64,000 nt of DNA, taken from Verrucomicrobiia bacterium. Lineage in GTDB: Bacteria > Verrucomicrobiota > Verrucomicrobiia > Limisphaerales > DASXHY01. The stretch lies in NCBI GenBank assembly GCA_035629175.1, contig DASPIL010000031.1, positions 32,243 through 96,242 on the forward strand, in the 5' to 3' direction. Of the stretch, positions 36,361 through 44,358 are shown piece by piece. A program made the position numbers and the translations under genes. The notes below the pieces were generated by a model. The model had not been told where the DNA came from. It made no database searches and saw only the letters and a program-made list of their open reading frames with translations. The first letter of the stretch is position 1. Each line of letters opens with the position of its first letter.

Positions 36361-36366
36361 ATCCGA

Positions 36367-37266
36367 TCAGCCGCGGATTGGATTCCGCATGGCCGCGATC
36401 CGCTGCCAGGTTTCGTTGCGCAATGGCGCCCGGGTTGAAAGCCGTCGAGGCATCAATGACACGGCAGAGGCCAGTGCCCGTAAAAACTCGACCGGGTAGT
36501 TTCCACGTAAGGATTGAATAAAGTGATAGCCAAGACGCGGGAACAAATAGGTGATTGCGCGCAGCCAGGGATAACAAGCGAGCGCCACAAGAATCTGATT
36601 TCGTGGCTTGTAGAAAACGTTGATTTTGCTCCGCGTCGAAACTGCATGCACATGATGGGACACTTGGAGATCGGGGCAATGCATGATCGAGCCGCCTCTG
36701 TCCAGGATGCGGAAAGCGAGCTCCACTTCTTCGTAATGCATGTAAAGGATCTCGGGAAACATGCCAGCATCCATCATCTCCTGACGCCGAAAGGCGTACC
36801 CCGTCCCGCTAAAATAATGGGTCATGAACTGCCGGTTTCCGTACTCCGTCACGGGCACCGGATGCCACCAACGCGGCACATCGTCAGACAGGCCGTCATG
36901 TCCCATAATCCGAAATGCCAGCCCTGTGACATCGGGATTTTGCTGGAAGGTCGCCAGGACCCTCTTCAACAGTGTCGAGTCTGGCACCGTGACATCACTG
37001 TCGAATCCCACAACAAACTCACCTCTCGCTGCGAGGATCCCGCGATTCCGACTGACTGCGGGACCGCCATTCGAAGCGTTGGAAAGAACAGTCGCAGAAG
37101 GGAAGTGCTGACGGACTGCATCTGCAGTGGTGTCCGGCGAGCAGTCATCTACCACGATCACCTCGAAATCGACGCCCTGCTGCTTGAACACGGTATCCAG
37201 CAGCTTCTGCAGACTGTCACGGCGATTGAATGCCGGAATGACAACACTGATCACGGGAGAATTCAT
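36367..37266 (-). CDS. Glycosyltransferase family 2
   Basis: 299 residues. ISVVIPAFNRRDSLQKLLDTVF, VVDDCSPDTTADAV, GEFVVGFDSDVTVP (metal-binding DSD), and a later MHYEEVELAFRILDRGG. The last 30 residues are basic (RRLSTRAPLRNETW). Six bases from the GT4 downstream; 35 bases from the GT2 upstream. Confidence 0.92.
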   Translation of the reverse strand: MNSPVISVVIPAFNRRDSLQKLLDTVFKQQGVDFEVIVVDDCSPDTTADAVRQHFPSATVLSNASNGGPAVSRNRGILAARGEFVVGFDSDVTVPDSTLLKRVLATFQQNPDVTGLAFRIMGHDGLSDDVPRWWHPVPVTEYGNRQFMTHYFSGTGYAFRRQEMMDAGMFPEILYMHYEEVELAFRILDRGGSIMHCPDLQVSHHVHAVSTRSKINVFYKPRNQILVALACYPWLRAITYLFPRLGYHFIQSLRGNYPVEFLRALASAVSLMPRRLSTRAPLRNETWQRIAAMRNPIRG

Positions 37267-37301
37267 GGTCCGCCCTCCGAAATGGAGCGCCTGTATTTTG
37301 A

Positions 37302-38264
37302 TTAACGAACCGGCTTAGGAGCGAGCCTCGGCGTTCGTGCCTCGGGTGCAAAGGCGGGATACCCGGCCAGCCATTCACCGCGCTTCTTCCACAGGGCGCA
37401 CCACGTCGAATCAGGTTTCCGAAGCATCGCTGCGGCAAGGCTGCGAAGTCCGACCCCAAGTTGCAGCATCCAGAGACCTGCCTGCTGACGAATGCCGCTC
37501 CAGTGCGTCCGAACGTAACAGGCTTTTCCTCGATACAGGAGCAGGGCCTTGTGCAAGGGCGTGGAGGACGATTGCCCAACTTCATGGACCAGTTCAGCAG
37601 CGGGACAAATCACGGGGCGGAAGCCGCTTTTGCGGGCCCGCATCGCGAGATCGGTGTCCTCACCGTACATGAAAAATCGTTCGTCGAGACCATTCAGCTT
37701 CCGCCAGACAGTGAGCGGCGCGAGAAGGAAACACCCGGTGATGACGCCGACTTCCCGAACAGTGTCGCGTTTCCATTGGCCCAACCCTTCCGGATGGAAG
37801 AAGGCGCTCCTCGGAGCAATGGCGCTCAGGCCAACTGCAAAGGTCGCTAGGCTCCATAATGACGGCAAACCCCAGCAAGAAGACCGCTCCAGGCTTCCGT
37901 CCTCCTTCAGTGTGCGGCCGCCATAGATTCCGTAACTCGGATTGGCGCGCGCGAATTCTACCACAACGCCTATGGCGTTTCGCAGGATGATAGTGTCGGG
38001 ATTCAGCAGGAGGACGAATTCTCCGGTTGCGTGGCGACACGCTTCATTGACACCCGCCGCGAAGCCAAGGTTTTTTCCAGGCAGGATCAATTTCACCTGA
38101 GGAAATCGGTTCTGCACGATTTTGGCGGTGCCGTCTGCAGGACTGTTGTCGAGGACAATTACTTCCTGCGTGATGTTCTGGCACTGCGCAAAGACGCTCT
38201 CGAGACAAGCAACGATCTGCTTCTCGGAGTTGTACGTTACGATGATGACCGATACGTCAATCAT
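37302..38264 (-). CDS. Glycosyltransferase family 2, rhamnosyltransferase-like
   Basis: 320 residues. DVSVIIVTYNSEKQIVACLESV, VLDNSPADGTAKIV, NLGFAAGVNEACRHATGEFVLLLNPDTII, the NPDT version of the acidic motif typical of WbbL-type rhamnosyltransferases. EDTDLAMRARKSGF follows, and the C-terminus is amphipathic. It overlaps the upstream acyltransferase stop by eight bases. Confidence 0.9.
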   Translation of the reverse strand: MIDVSVIIVTYNSEKQIVACLESVFAQCQNITQEVIVLDNSPADGTAKIVQNRFPQVKLILPGKNLGFAAGVNEACRHATGEFVLLLNPDTIILRNAIGVVVEFARANPSYGIYGGRTLKEDGSLERSSCWGLPSLWSLATFAVGLSAIAPRSAFFHPEGLGQWKRDTVREVGVITGCFLLAPLTVWRKLNGLDERFFMYGEDTDLAMRARKSGFRPVICPAAELVHEVGQSSSTPLHKALLLYRGKACYVRTHWSGIRQQAGLWMLQLGVGLRSLAAAMLRKPDSTWCALWKKRGEWLAGYPAFAPEARTPRLAPKPVR

Positions 38265-38862
38265 GCGAGACTGGTTTGCTCCGCTGAGCCACGACCTTTG
38301 CGGGAACGCCGACAGCTATGGATCCTGCAGGAATGTCCCTGGTGACGACCGCTCCCGCACCGATGATGCATCCGTCGCCGATCGAGACGCCGGCAGTCAC
38401 CACGACGCGTGCTCCAAGCCAGACGTCGTTTCCTAGAACCACGTCTCTTTCACGACGCGGTTGTTGCCGGAACGGAACGCCCGCAACGAACTGGTAATCG
38501 GACGCGGTAATGAAGACTTCCGGTGCCAGAGAGACGAAATTTCCAATCACGATTTTACCCGTTTCAGCGCCGGCCCAGAGGTAGCAACGCTCGCCAATAT
38601 GCGAATCGTGGCCAATCTCGATCAAGTGTCCGTTTCGGAGCGAGACGTTTGGAGCCATGCCGGTTCCGTGGCCGATTCTCATCCGCCGTTTTTCCCGAAC
38701 GTGGCTATAACCGTAATAGTGAATGATCCGAAACGCGTGCAGATAGGAGCCGACGTCGAACAGGGAGACGATAACGCGGGAGAGGCGGACGCGTAGCGAC
38801 CGGTCAGAAGGATGGCTTTGAGACGGGGTTGCTTCAGCGAGCGGCATTGGATTGGGGGGCAT
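38257..38862 (-). CDS. Hexapeptide-repeat O-acetyltransferase
   Basis: 201 residues. Left-handed beta-helix turns (VSLRNGHLIEIGHDSHIGERC, IVIGNFVSLAPEVFI, VVLGNDVWLGARVVVTAGVSIG) and the catalytic-type region ending SIAVGVPAKVVAQR. Closest in layout to WbbJ/maltose O-acetyltransferases. It overlaps the C-terminal end of the Alg13-like gene by 29 bases if the first ATG (38862) is used; the ATG five codons later reduces the overlap to 14 bases. Confidence 0.87.
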   Translation of the reverse strand: MPPNPMPLAEATPSQSHPSDRSLRVRLSRVIVSLFDVGSYLHAFRIIHYYGYSHVREKRRMRIGHGTGMAPNVSLRNGHLIEIGHDSHIGERCYLWAGAETGKIVIGNFVSLAPEVFITASDYQFVAGVPFRQQPRRERDVVLGNDVWLGARVVVTAGVSIGDGCIIGAGAVVTRDIPAGSIAVGVPAKVVAQRSKPVSHD

Positions 38863-39397
38863 GCATTGGAGAATTATGCAGCCGGGCCTGCGGGGTAGGG
38901 ACTTTCAGCGGAGAGTTTGGAATCTGGTGAATGAAGCCGGTAATCGCGGCGAGGAGTCCTTCGCTCGCGAAGGCGCCGATGCGTGCGCGCGGCTTCAATT
39001 CGGCAAGCTCGCGCAGTTGCTGATCAAGCTGCTTCTCGTCGAATGCAACATGCACCTTGTTCATCTCAGCCAAACGACGGGCCGTGGCGAGTTGATGGTC
39101 GTTGCGCTGTTCGCCCAACCGCGCCTGACGCGGCATGACGAGGATTGGCTTTCCGTAATGCAAGGCCGACAGGATCGTGCCCATTCCTGCGTGGGCAATC
39201 ACTGCGGTCGCCGAGGAAAACATATGGGTGAACTCCGGCGGTTCCAGAAATTTGCTGAACTTGATGTGCGACGGTTGCCAATCGGTATCGCCAATCTGGG
39301 CGAACACGTCGGTCCTCCCGGTTTTCTTCGCCCATTGGTCCACCGCGTTGATCAGCCGATTAAATGGCAAGTCTGTTCCGACGGTTACAAAGATCAT
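38834..39397 (-). CDS. Glycosyltransferase catalytic subunit, Alg13/PssE/EpsF-like
   Basis: 187 residues. MIFVTVGTDLPFNRLINAVD (the glycosyltransferase-28 C-terminal domain start), HAGMGTILSALHYGKPILVMPRQA, and RNDHQLATARRLAE, all typical of the soluble Alg13 partner that binds UDP-GlcNAc. A disordered tail of about 30 residues follows. Its start overlaps the stop of the Alg14-like gene by ATGA, so the two subunits are made in step. Confidence 0.9.
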   Translation of the reverse strand: MIFVTVGTDLPFNRLINAVDQWAKKTGRTDVFAQIGDTDWQPSHIKFSKFLEPPEFTHMFSSATAVIAHAGMGTILSALHYGKPILVMPRQARLGEQRNDHQLATARRLAEMNKVHVAFDEKQLDQQLRELAELKPRARIGAFASEGLLAAITGFIHQIPNSPLKVPTPQARLHNSPMHAPQSNAAR

Positions 39398-39852
39398 AAT
39401 ACGCTCCCATGGAAAAAGGGTCCTTGATTCTCAGCGAGGTGCGGCCACTGCGTCAGCCACAAGTCTGCGTGGCGTTTGGCTTTTTGGCCGGACATCGACA
39501 ACACCTCGACATTTGCGACGCTGTCCACCCAGACAGTGCGCGCTCCCAAATATTTGCCAATCAGAATTCCGAAATAGCCCGGCGCTGCTCCCGTTGAAAT
39601 GACTACATCCGGGCGCACCCGCAGCAGCACCCACAGAACACCCAAAGCGGTTCGCATGAGCGCAAGCTTGCTCCAGCGATTCGAGTCAGGAATGACTCGG
39701 AAATTCGCCCCGTTTACTTCCGAACGGTAGCTTTCACGCACCGTCACGAACGTGACATCGCATCCCTCGAATGCCGGGCGAAGGCGCAGGAGTTGAACCC
39801 AATGCCCTCCTCCCGAAGAAATGGCTACGACCCGTTTCGGGCGATTTTTCAT
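39394..39852 (-). CDS. Glycosyltransferase membrane subunit, Alg14/PssD/EpsE-like
   Basis: 152 residues from ATG 39852 (MKNRPKRVVAISSGGGHWVQLL); the frame is open much further 5' inside the UDP-glucose dehydrogenase, but the Alg14 family starts here. Motifs: SSGGGHWVQLL, RPDVVISTGAAPGYFGILIGKYLGARTVWVDS with one membrane segment near position 70. It recruits the Alg13-like protein (38834) to the membrane to form an active transferase for UDP-GlcNAc or UDP-glucuronate. Confidence 0.9.
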   Translation of the reverse strand: MKNRPKRVVAISSGGGHWVQLLRLRPAFEGCDVTFVTVRESYRSEVNGANFRVIPDSNRWSKLALMRTALGVLWVLLRVRPDVVISTGAAPGYFGILIGKYLGARTVWVDSVANVEVLSMSGQKAKRHADLWLTQWPHLAENQGPFFHGSVL

Positions 39853-39871
39853 CCGTTGCGCCTGCTGCCGA

Positions 39872-41224
39872 TTAAGTCGCAGAGGATATTTCCAACGATC
39901 GGATCGGCAAGGTCTGGGAATCGCGCAATTCCTGCTGCCCAATGCATTTGTAAATGAATCCGAGACTTTCCAGAATTTTCGGATCGAGCAGGTTGCGTCC
40001 ATCAAAAAGGATGGGATGGGACATGACCAGGCGCGCCTTCTCCAGATCGAGCTTCTTGAACTCAGGCCACTCGGTAGCAATTACGAGCGCGTCACAACCT
40101 TCCGCAACGGCGTTCATGTCCTCCACATATTCCACATCCGGAAGCAGGGCTTTCGCCTTTTCCATGGCCTTCGGATCGTGCACGCGCAGTGTCGCGCCGA
40201 GTTTGAGAAGACGTTGACACAATTCGATCGCAGGGGACATCCGCACATCGTCGGTGTTCTGCTTGAAGGCCAATCCGAGGACGCCGATCTTCTTGTCCTT
40301 CAGGATCCAGAGCGTGTCCGTGATCTTTTTGACAAACCGGTCCATTTGCTGCGCGTTGATGCGCTGCACTTCCTTCAAGAGAGCAAAATCGTATCCCAGT
40401 TGCTCCGATATGGCGATAAAGGCGCTGAGATCCTTTGGGAAGCAGCTGCCGCCGAAACCCAGGGACGCATCAAGGAAACGCCGGCCGATTCGGGCATCCA
40501 TGCCGATTCCGTCCGCGACCTGCTGCACATCCGCGCCGGAGGCTTCGCAGATCACAGAGATTGCGTTGATGTAGGAAATCTTGAGTGCGAGGAACGAGTT
40601 CGCGGCATGCTTGATGAGTTCCGCGGAGTTGATATCCGTGACGATGATGGGAGCCCCGAACGGTTCATAGATTTCGCGCATGGCCGTGACGGGCCGCTGA
40701 CTCGCGACACCCACCACCACCCGGTCGGGTTTCATCAAGTCTTCGACGGCAAAACCTTCGCGCAGGAACTCGGGATTGCTGACCACATCGAATTCGACCT
40801 TGGTCTTGCAATAGCGGCGGATCGTTTCGGCAACTTTTTCGCCGGTTTTTACGGGCACCGTGCTCTTGTCCACGACGATGCGGTATTCCTTGATGGCACT
40901 GGCGATTTCACGGGCGACTTTCTCGATGAAACTTAAATCGACTGAGCCGTCAGGCAAAGGCGGCGTGGGAACTGCGATGAAGATGACCTGCGACGCGGCC
41001 ACGGCCTCTGCAATGTCGTTTGTAAAGCTCAGGCGTCCCGCGGCCTTGTTTCGATGGACCATTTCCTCCAGTCCTGGTTCGTAGATGGGAATCCCGCCGC
41101 GGTTCAGGAGATCGACCTTGGATCGGTCATTGTCGACACAAATCACTTTGTGACCGACCTCTGCGAAACACGCTCCGGTGACAAGCCCCACATAACCAGT
41201 TCCCACGATAGCAATTGAACTCAT
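39872..41224 (-). CDS. ugd: UDP-glucose 6-dehydrogenase
   Basis: 450 residues from ATG 41224 (GAGAAATCATT before it, and MSSIAIVGTGYVG); the frame to 41257 adds 11 unlikely residues. GTGYVG Rossmann motif at 8-13, LNPEFLREGFA-type segment as SNPEFLREGFA (149-159), and the active Cys261 in GFGGSCFPKDL. It turns UDP-glucose into UDP-glucuronate (two NAD+). The gene sits 22 bases after the sugar transferase at 41247, which suggests glucuronic acid is part of the polymer. Confidence 0.95.
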   Translation of the reverse strand: MSSIAIVGTGYVGLVTGACFAEVGHKVICVDNDRSKVDLLNRGGIPIYEPGLEEMVHRNKAAGRLSFTNDIAEAVAASQVIFIAVPTPPLPDGSVDLSFIEKVAREIASAIKEYRIVVDKSTVPVKTGEKVAETIRRYCKTKVEFDVVSNPEFLREGFAVEDLMKPDRVVVGVASQRPVTAMREIYEPFGAPIIVTDINSAELIKHAANSFLALKISYINAISVICEASGADVQQVADGIGMDARIGRRFLDASLGFGGSCFPKDLSAFIAISEQLGYDFALLKEVQRINAQQMDRFVKKITDTLWILKDKKIGVLGLAFKQNTDDVRMSPAIELCQRLLKLGATLRVHDPKAMEKAKALLPDVEYVEDMNAVAEGCDALVIATEWPEFKKLDLEKARLVMSHPILFDGRNLLDPKILESLGFIYKCIGQQELRDSQTLPIRSLEISSAT

Positions 41225-41246
41225 AATGATTTCTCGATGTATTTGT

Positions 41247-42695
41247 TTAGGATGCACCCTTGCCGAGCAGAACCACCGGGACGGTTTTGGCGAGGATTTT
41301 GCAGTCCAACCATAACGACCAGTTCTCGATGTATTCCCGGTCCATGGCCATCCAGTCCTGGAATGACACTTCGTTTCGGCCGCTGATCTGCCATAAGCAG
41401 GTCAAGCCAGGTTTGATCGACAACCGTTTCCGATACAGCCAGTCGTATTTGTCCACTTCGCCCGGCAATGGCGGACGCGGTCCGACCAGGCTCATCTCGC
41501 CCTTCAAAACGTTGTAGAGCTGCGGAAGTTCATCGATGCTCGTGCGCCTGATGAATTTGCCCACCTTAGTGATGCGGGGATCGTTTTTGACTTTGAAGAC
41601 CGGGCCATCCATCTCGTTCAAGTGCGCGAGAGCACTTTTTCGCGTTTCCGCGTCCACCACCATTGACCGGAACTTGTAGAGGCGGAACCGCCGCTTGTTC
41701 ATTCCAACACGTTCCTGGACAAAGAATACCGGGCCGGGGCTTGTGGTAACCACCGCAATGCCGACGATCAGCAAAAGAGGGCTGAGCACAACCAGCAGCA
41801 GGGCCGATATCAGCAGGTCAGCGAGACGTTTGATCAGCAGTTGCACCAGCAATTGTTCTCGGAACATCGTGATGACGTATTCCCCGTCAAACGATTCGAG
41901 GTGCAGTTTCTTCAGCAACAAGGCGTCTTCGGCGTCGGGCAACAACCGAACCACAACTCCCAGCTCCTTGGCAGCACGAACGATTTTGGCGATGTTCGAA
42001 AACTGCTCCTCCACGGGCAAACAAATCAGAACCTCGTCGACGGTTCCATGGCCGACGATTTCCTGGAAGTCGTCCATCGATCCCTTGATAGCCCAGCTTG
42101 CCTGTGAACTGGGGCTTTCGACTGCCTTGTTCTCAAGGGGTTCCTCACTGATGAAACCGACAATTTTATATCCGAGTTCCGGGCTGGCATCGATGCGTGC
42201 GGCCATGGTTCTTGAACGCAGATTGGTCCCAACGATTAAGAGATACCGATAATTGTATCCGAAAGCGCGAATGGTCATCAGGAACCACCTGATGAATACG
42301 CGACTCAGCACACCCAGAACCGTCACCATTGTCCAGAACATCACGATCATCGTGACAGAGATCCGGTCGAACGAGGCAACGGACGCGACAAGCATCAGCC
42401 AGAAGGATGCTGCGGTTGTCGCCTTGATCAGGTCGATCAACTGGGAGACGAGGGTGTTGAAACGATTTGCGTTGTAACGAACGAAAGCATTGAACGTGAC
42501 GTTCCATCCGATAATCAACAGCGCAATCCCTATGGCGTCCGACGCGTCGTACGAACGCTTGAAGATTCCGATCGGCGAACCGTTCCCGGTCAGAAGCGGC
42601 AGCCATTCGCCTGCCGCTGCGAGGCAGCAGAAAACCAGGATCTGGTCGAAGAGACGAAATCCCTGGATCAATAATTTGTGCCGAAGGCGGATCAT
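41247..42695 (-). CDS. Undecaprenyl-phosphate sugar-1-phosphate transferase (WcaJ/ExoY-like, initiating)
   Basis: 482 residues. Four or five membrane segments in the first ~140, a CoA-binding-like middle domain ([18 protein letters not shown]), one more membrane helix ([20 protein letters not shown]) and the bacterial sugar transferase domain with [48 protein letters not shown] and [15 protein letters not shown]. It transfers hexose-1-phosphate from a UDP-sugar to undecaprenyl phosphate, starting each repeat unit. Overlaps no neighbour; the deacetylase gene upstream ends four bases before its start. Confidence 0.95.
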   Translation of the reverse strand: MIRLRHKLLIQGFRLFDQILVFCCLAAAGEWLPLLTGNGSPIGIFKRSYDASDAIGIALLIIGWNVTFNAFVRYNANRFNTLVSQLIDLIKATTAASFWLMLVASVASFDRISVTMIVMFWTMVTVLGVLSRVFIRWFLMTIRAFGYNYRYLLIVGTNLRSRTMAARIDASPELGYKIVGFISEEPLENKAVESPSSQASWAIKGSMDDFQEIVGHGTVDEVLICLPVEEQFSNIAKIVRAAKELGVVVRLLPDAEDALLLKKLHLESFDGEYVITMFREQLLVQLLIKRLADLLISALLLVVLSPLLLIVGIAVVTTSPGPVFFVQERVGMNKRRFRLYKFRSMVVDAETRKSALAHLNEMDGPVFKVKNDPRITKVGKFIRRTSIDELPQLYNVLKGEMSLVGPRPPLPGEVDKYDWLYRKRLSIKPGLTCLWQISGRNEVSFQDWMAMDREYIENWSLWLDCKILAKTVPVVLLGKGAS

Positions 42696-42698
42696 ATC

Positions 42699-43733
42699 TT
42701 ACTGGTTAAGTCCAACCTTATCGGACGACGATGGAATCACTGAACTGCTCAGAGTTCCAGGTCCGTTGATCCTGCAATTTTGACCGATGCAATGGCGCGC
42801 GAGCTCGCGCGGCACCCCATGCCAGAAGCGATCGGATGCGTGCTTGCGGATATGCTTCAAGAAATCGATGTAAAAGCTGACTGGGTAGTTTCCTGGCGAG
42901 CCGCTTCCGTCGCTCAGGTTCATGTAATCCGGATGAACATTCACGAGGACCATGCCGCCCCTCTCCGCAATCCAGTCAAACTTCCGAATCCAGATGCTCG
43001 GGTCCTTTTCCTTGAGCAGAAGGAAGAGGGTCGAATCCTGGGGAAGGGTGTAGGGCAGCTCCATATACCCCGTAGCCCAAGGCGATTTGCGATTGCCATT
43101 CTGTTGACCGTTCGCTTCTTCACATCGTCCGCGGGGAACCCAAAAAGGGAAGATCGTGTGGCGTCCGTCGGGCTGAGGCTCGAATGGATCGGTGTCAAAA
43201 GTTGAAGCGTCGTAAGTGACGTTGAGATCATGCAGCCATTCCAGGTTGTGCAGCATGAAGCCGGAGCGGAAACCGACTGCGCCCCAGGAGCGGAGGTAAT
43301 CGTTGATCCGTTCCGCTTTGCGTCGGAAATCATCCCGATTCTGGAAAAGCTTCCCATTGTGTTGCAGATCATGAACACCGACTTCGAATCCTTCGTTCGT
43401 CAGTTTTCCGCGCAGCGTTCCGTTGACGCGATAGGAACCTTCAGGGATGAAATTGAAGGACGAGCGAAACCCGAGATCCTTTTCGATTTGCGCGAGGGCT
43501 TCGCAGTTCGCCAATCCTTCAGGTCCTTCTACATCGTGAGTGAGGACCACGCCGAACTGTTTTCCATCGGGCCAGCCCCGCCAACTGTCAGGCTTCTTCT
43601 CCGACCCGGGGAGGATGGGCCACACGTCCTGAACGCGTCTCCGCTTCCATCGCGCGAACTGCCCACGTACCGCCATTCGGACCTGCCGCGGGATCAGAGG
43701 TTTAAAGCGGTAATAGAGGCGATTTCTAAACAC
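42699..43733 (-). CDS. Polysaccharide deacetylase-like protein (NodB/CE4 homology)
   Basis: 344 residues. NodB-like motif 1 LTHDVEGPEGL (Asp67; a THD version of the usual TxDD), later FEVGVHDLQHNG (normally HxxxH) and a GFRSGFMLHNLEW segment. The divergent motifs make the CE4 reaction (removal of N-acetyl groups) uncertain. The N-terminus is basic with no signal peptide, so it would act in the cytoplasm or is membrane-associated, unlike most CE4 enzymes. Upstream of the ATG lies a 90-base GCTGAAA array. Confidence 0.78.
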   Translation of the reverse strand: MFRNRLYYRFKPLIPRQVRMAVRGQFARWKRRRVQDVWPILPGSEKKPDSWRGWPDGKQFGVVLTHDVEGPEGLANCEALAQIEKDLGFRSSFNFIPEGSYRVNGTLRGKLTNEGFEVGVHDLQHNGKLFQNRDDFRRKAERINDYLRSWGAVGFRSGFMLHNLEWLHDLNVTYDASTFDTDPFEPQPDGRHTIFPFWVPRGRCEEANGQQNGNRKSPWATGYMELPYTLPQDSTLFLLLKEKDPSIWIRKFDWIAERGGMVLVNVHPDYMNLSDGSGSPGNYPVSFYIDFLKHIRKHASDRFWHGVPRELARHCIGQNCRINGPGTLSSSVIPSSSDKVGLNQ

Positions 43734-43741
43734 GTTCGTTG

Positions 43742-43830
43742 TTAAAAGCTGAAACGCTGAAAAGCTAAAAAGCTAAAAAGCGTTCAAAGGCCAATGCTTA
43801 AAAAACTGAAAAGCAAAAATGCTTAAAAAT
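43742..43830 (+). repeat. 8-bp array, GCTGAAA family (longest copy)
   Basis: Runs from just after the deacetylase ATG to the stop codon of the four-helix-bundle gene: AAAGCTGAAACGCTGAAA, AGCTAAAA repeated, then looser ATGCTTAAAA units. Unit length is 8 bp with A-rich drift to the right. Confidence 0.85.
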
Positions 43831-44189
43831 CAGCGGCGTCTTAGCTTGGAGACGATTGTTGTGAAGATTGCGAGCAGTTCTCCACTTTCTCGGTTTACCA
43901 GTTCCACTTCAGTGCCCGTGATTCCACAATCATCTCGAAGAAGTTCGGTCCAGAGTTGGGTTTCGTCGGCTTCCTGTAACAAACCGTCGAGTTTTGAGCA
44001 GAACTCGCTGTCGGAGCGCGCCCGTGATGCTTCGCGGGCATGTGCTGCTACCGAAGTGCCGGATCGAAGGAGTTGATGACCTAGAACCTCAACTTCCTTG
44101 CGCTGCCGAGGCAGAGCGACGTAAAGACGAATGACTGCAGACGCATAAGCTTTCGTCCTTTCCCTCAACTCCTCAGACAGGCGGCTCAT
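43830..44189 (-). CDS. Four-helix-bundle protein (S23/IVP family)
   Basis: 119 residues, predicted all-helical: SEELRERTKAYASAVIRLYVAL, VEVLGHQLLRSGTSVAAHAREASRARSDSEF, and two later helices. The GTSVAA..REA..A region is the signature of the 23S-rRNA intervening-sequence (S23) / four-helix-bundle family. Function in free-standing copies is unknown; relatives include the Avd accessory proteins of diversity-generating retroelements, but no reverse transcriptase is present here. The gene is bounded by GCTGAAA arrays on both sides, and its stop lies at the edge of one. Confidence 0.85.
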   Translation of the reverse strand: MSRLSEELRERTKAYASAVIRLYVALPRQRKEVEVLGHQLLRSGTSVAAHAREASRARSDSEFCSKLDGLLQEADETQLWTELLRDDCGITGTEVELVNRESGELLAIFTTIVSKLRRR

Positions 44190-44199
44190 CGTTCGATAT

Positions 44200-44235
44200 A
44201 AACGCTGAAAATCTGAAACGCTAAAAGGCTAAAAG
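44200..44235 (+). repeat. GCTGAAA-family run upstream of the four-helix-bundle gene
   Basis: AACGCTGAAAATCTGAAACG, then CTAAAAGGCTAAAAG. It begins 11 bases upstream of the ATG at 44189, so it occupies the promoter region. Confidence 0.8.
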
Positions 44236-44321
44236 AGGCGTTTCGGAAAAGAGCTTGCCTTAAAGCCGCTTGGGATAATCCCTCTCGTTTGCGGTTTTTC
44301 CGCTGTTTCACTCCGGGACGA

Positions 44322-44358
44322 ATTTCAGCTTTCAGTTTTCAGCTTTTCAGCGTTTGCC
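44322..44358 (-). repeat. GCTGAAA-family run abutting the Wzc-like gene stop
   Basis: On the minus strand GGCAAACGCTGAAAAGCTGA continuing as AAACTGAAAGCTGAAAT. It starts at the base after the TAA of the gene at 44359 and is opposite in orientation to the run at 44200. Confidence 0.85.
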
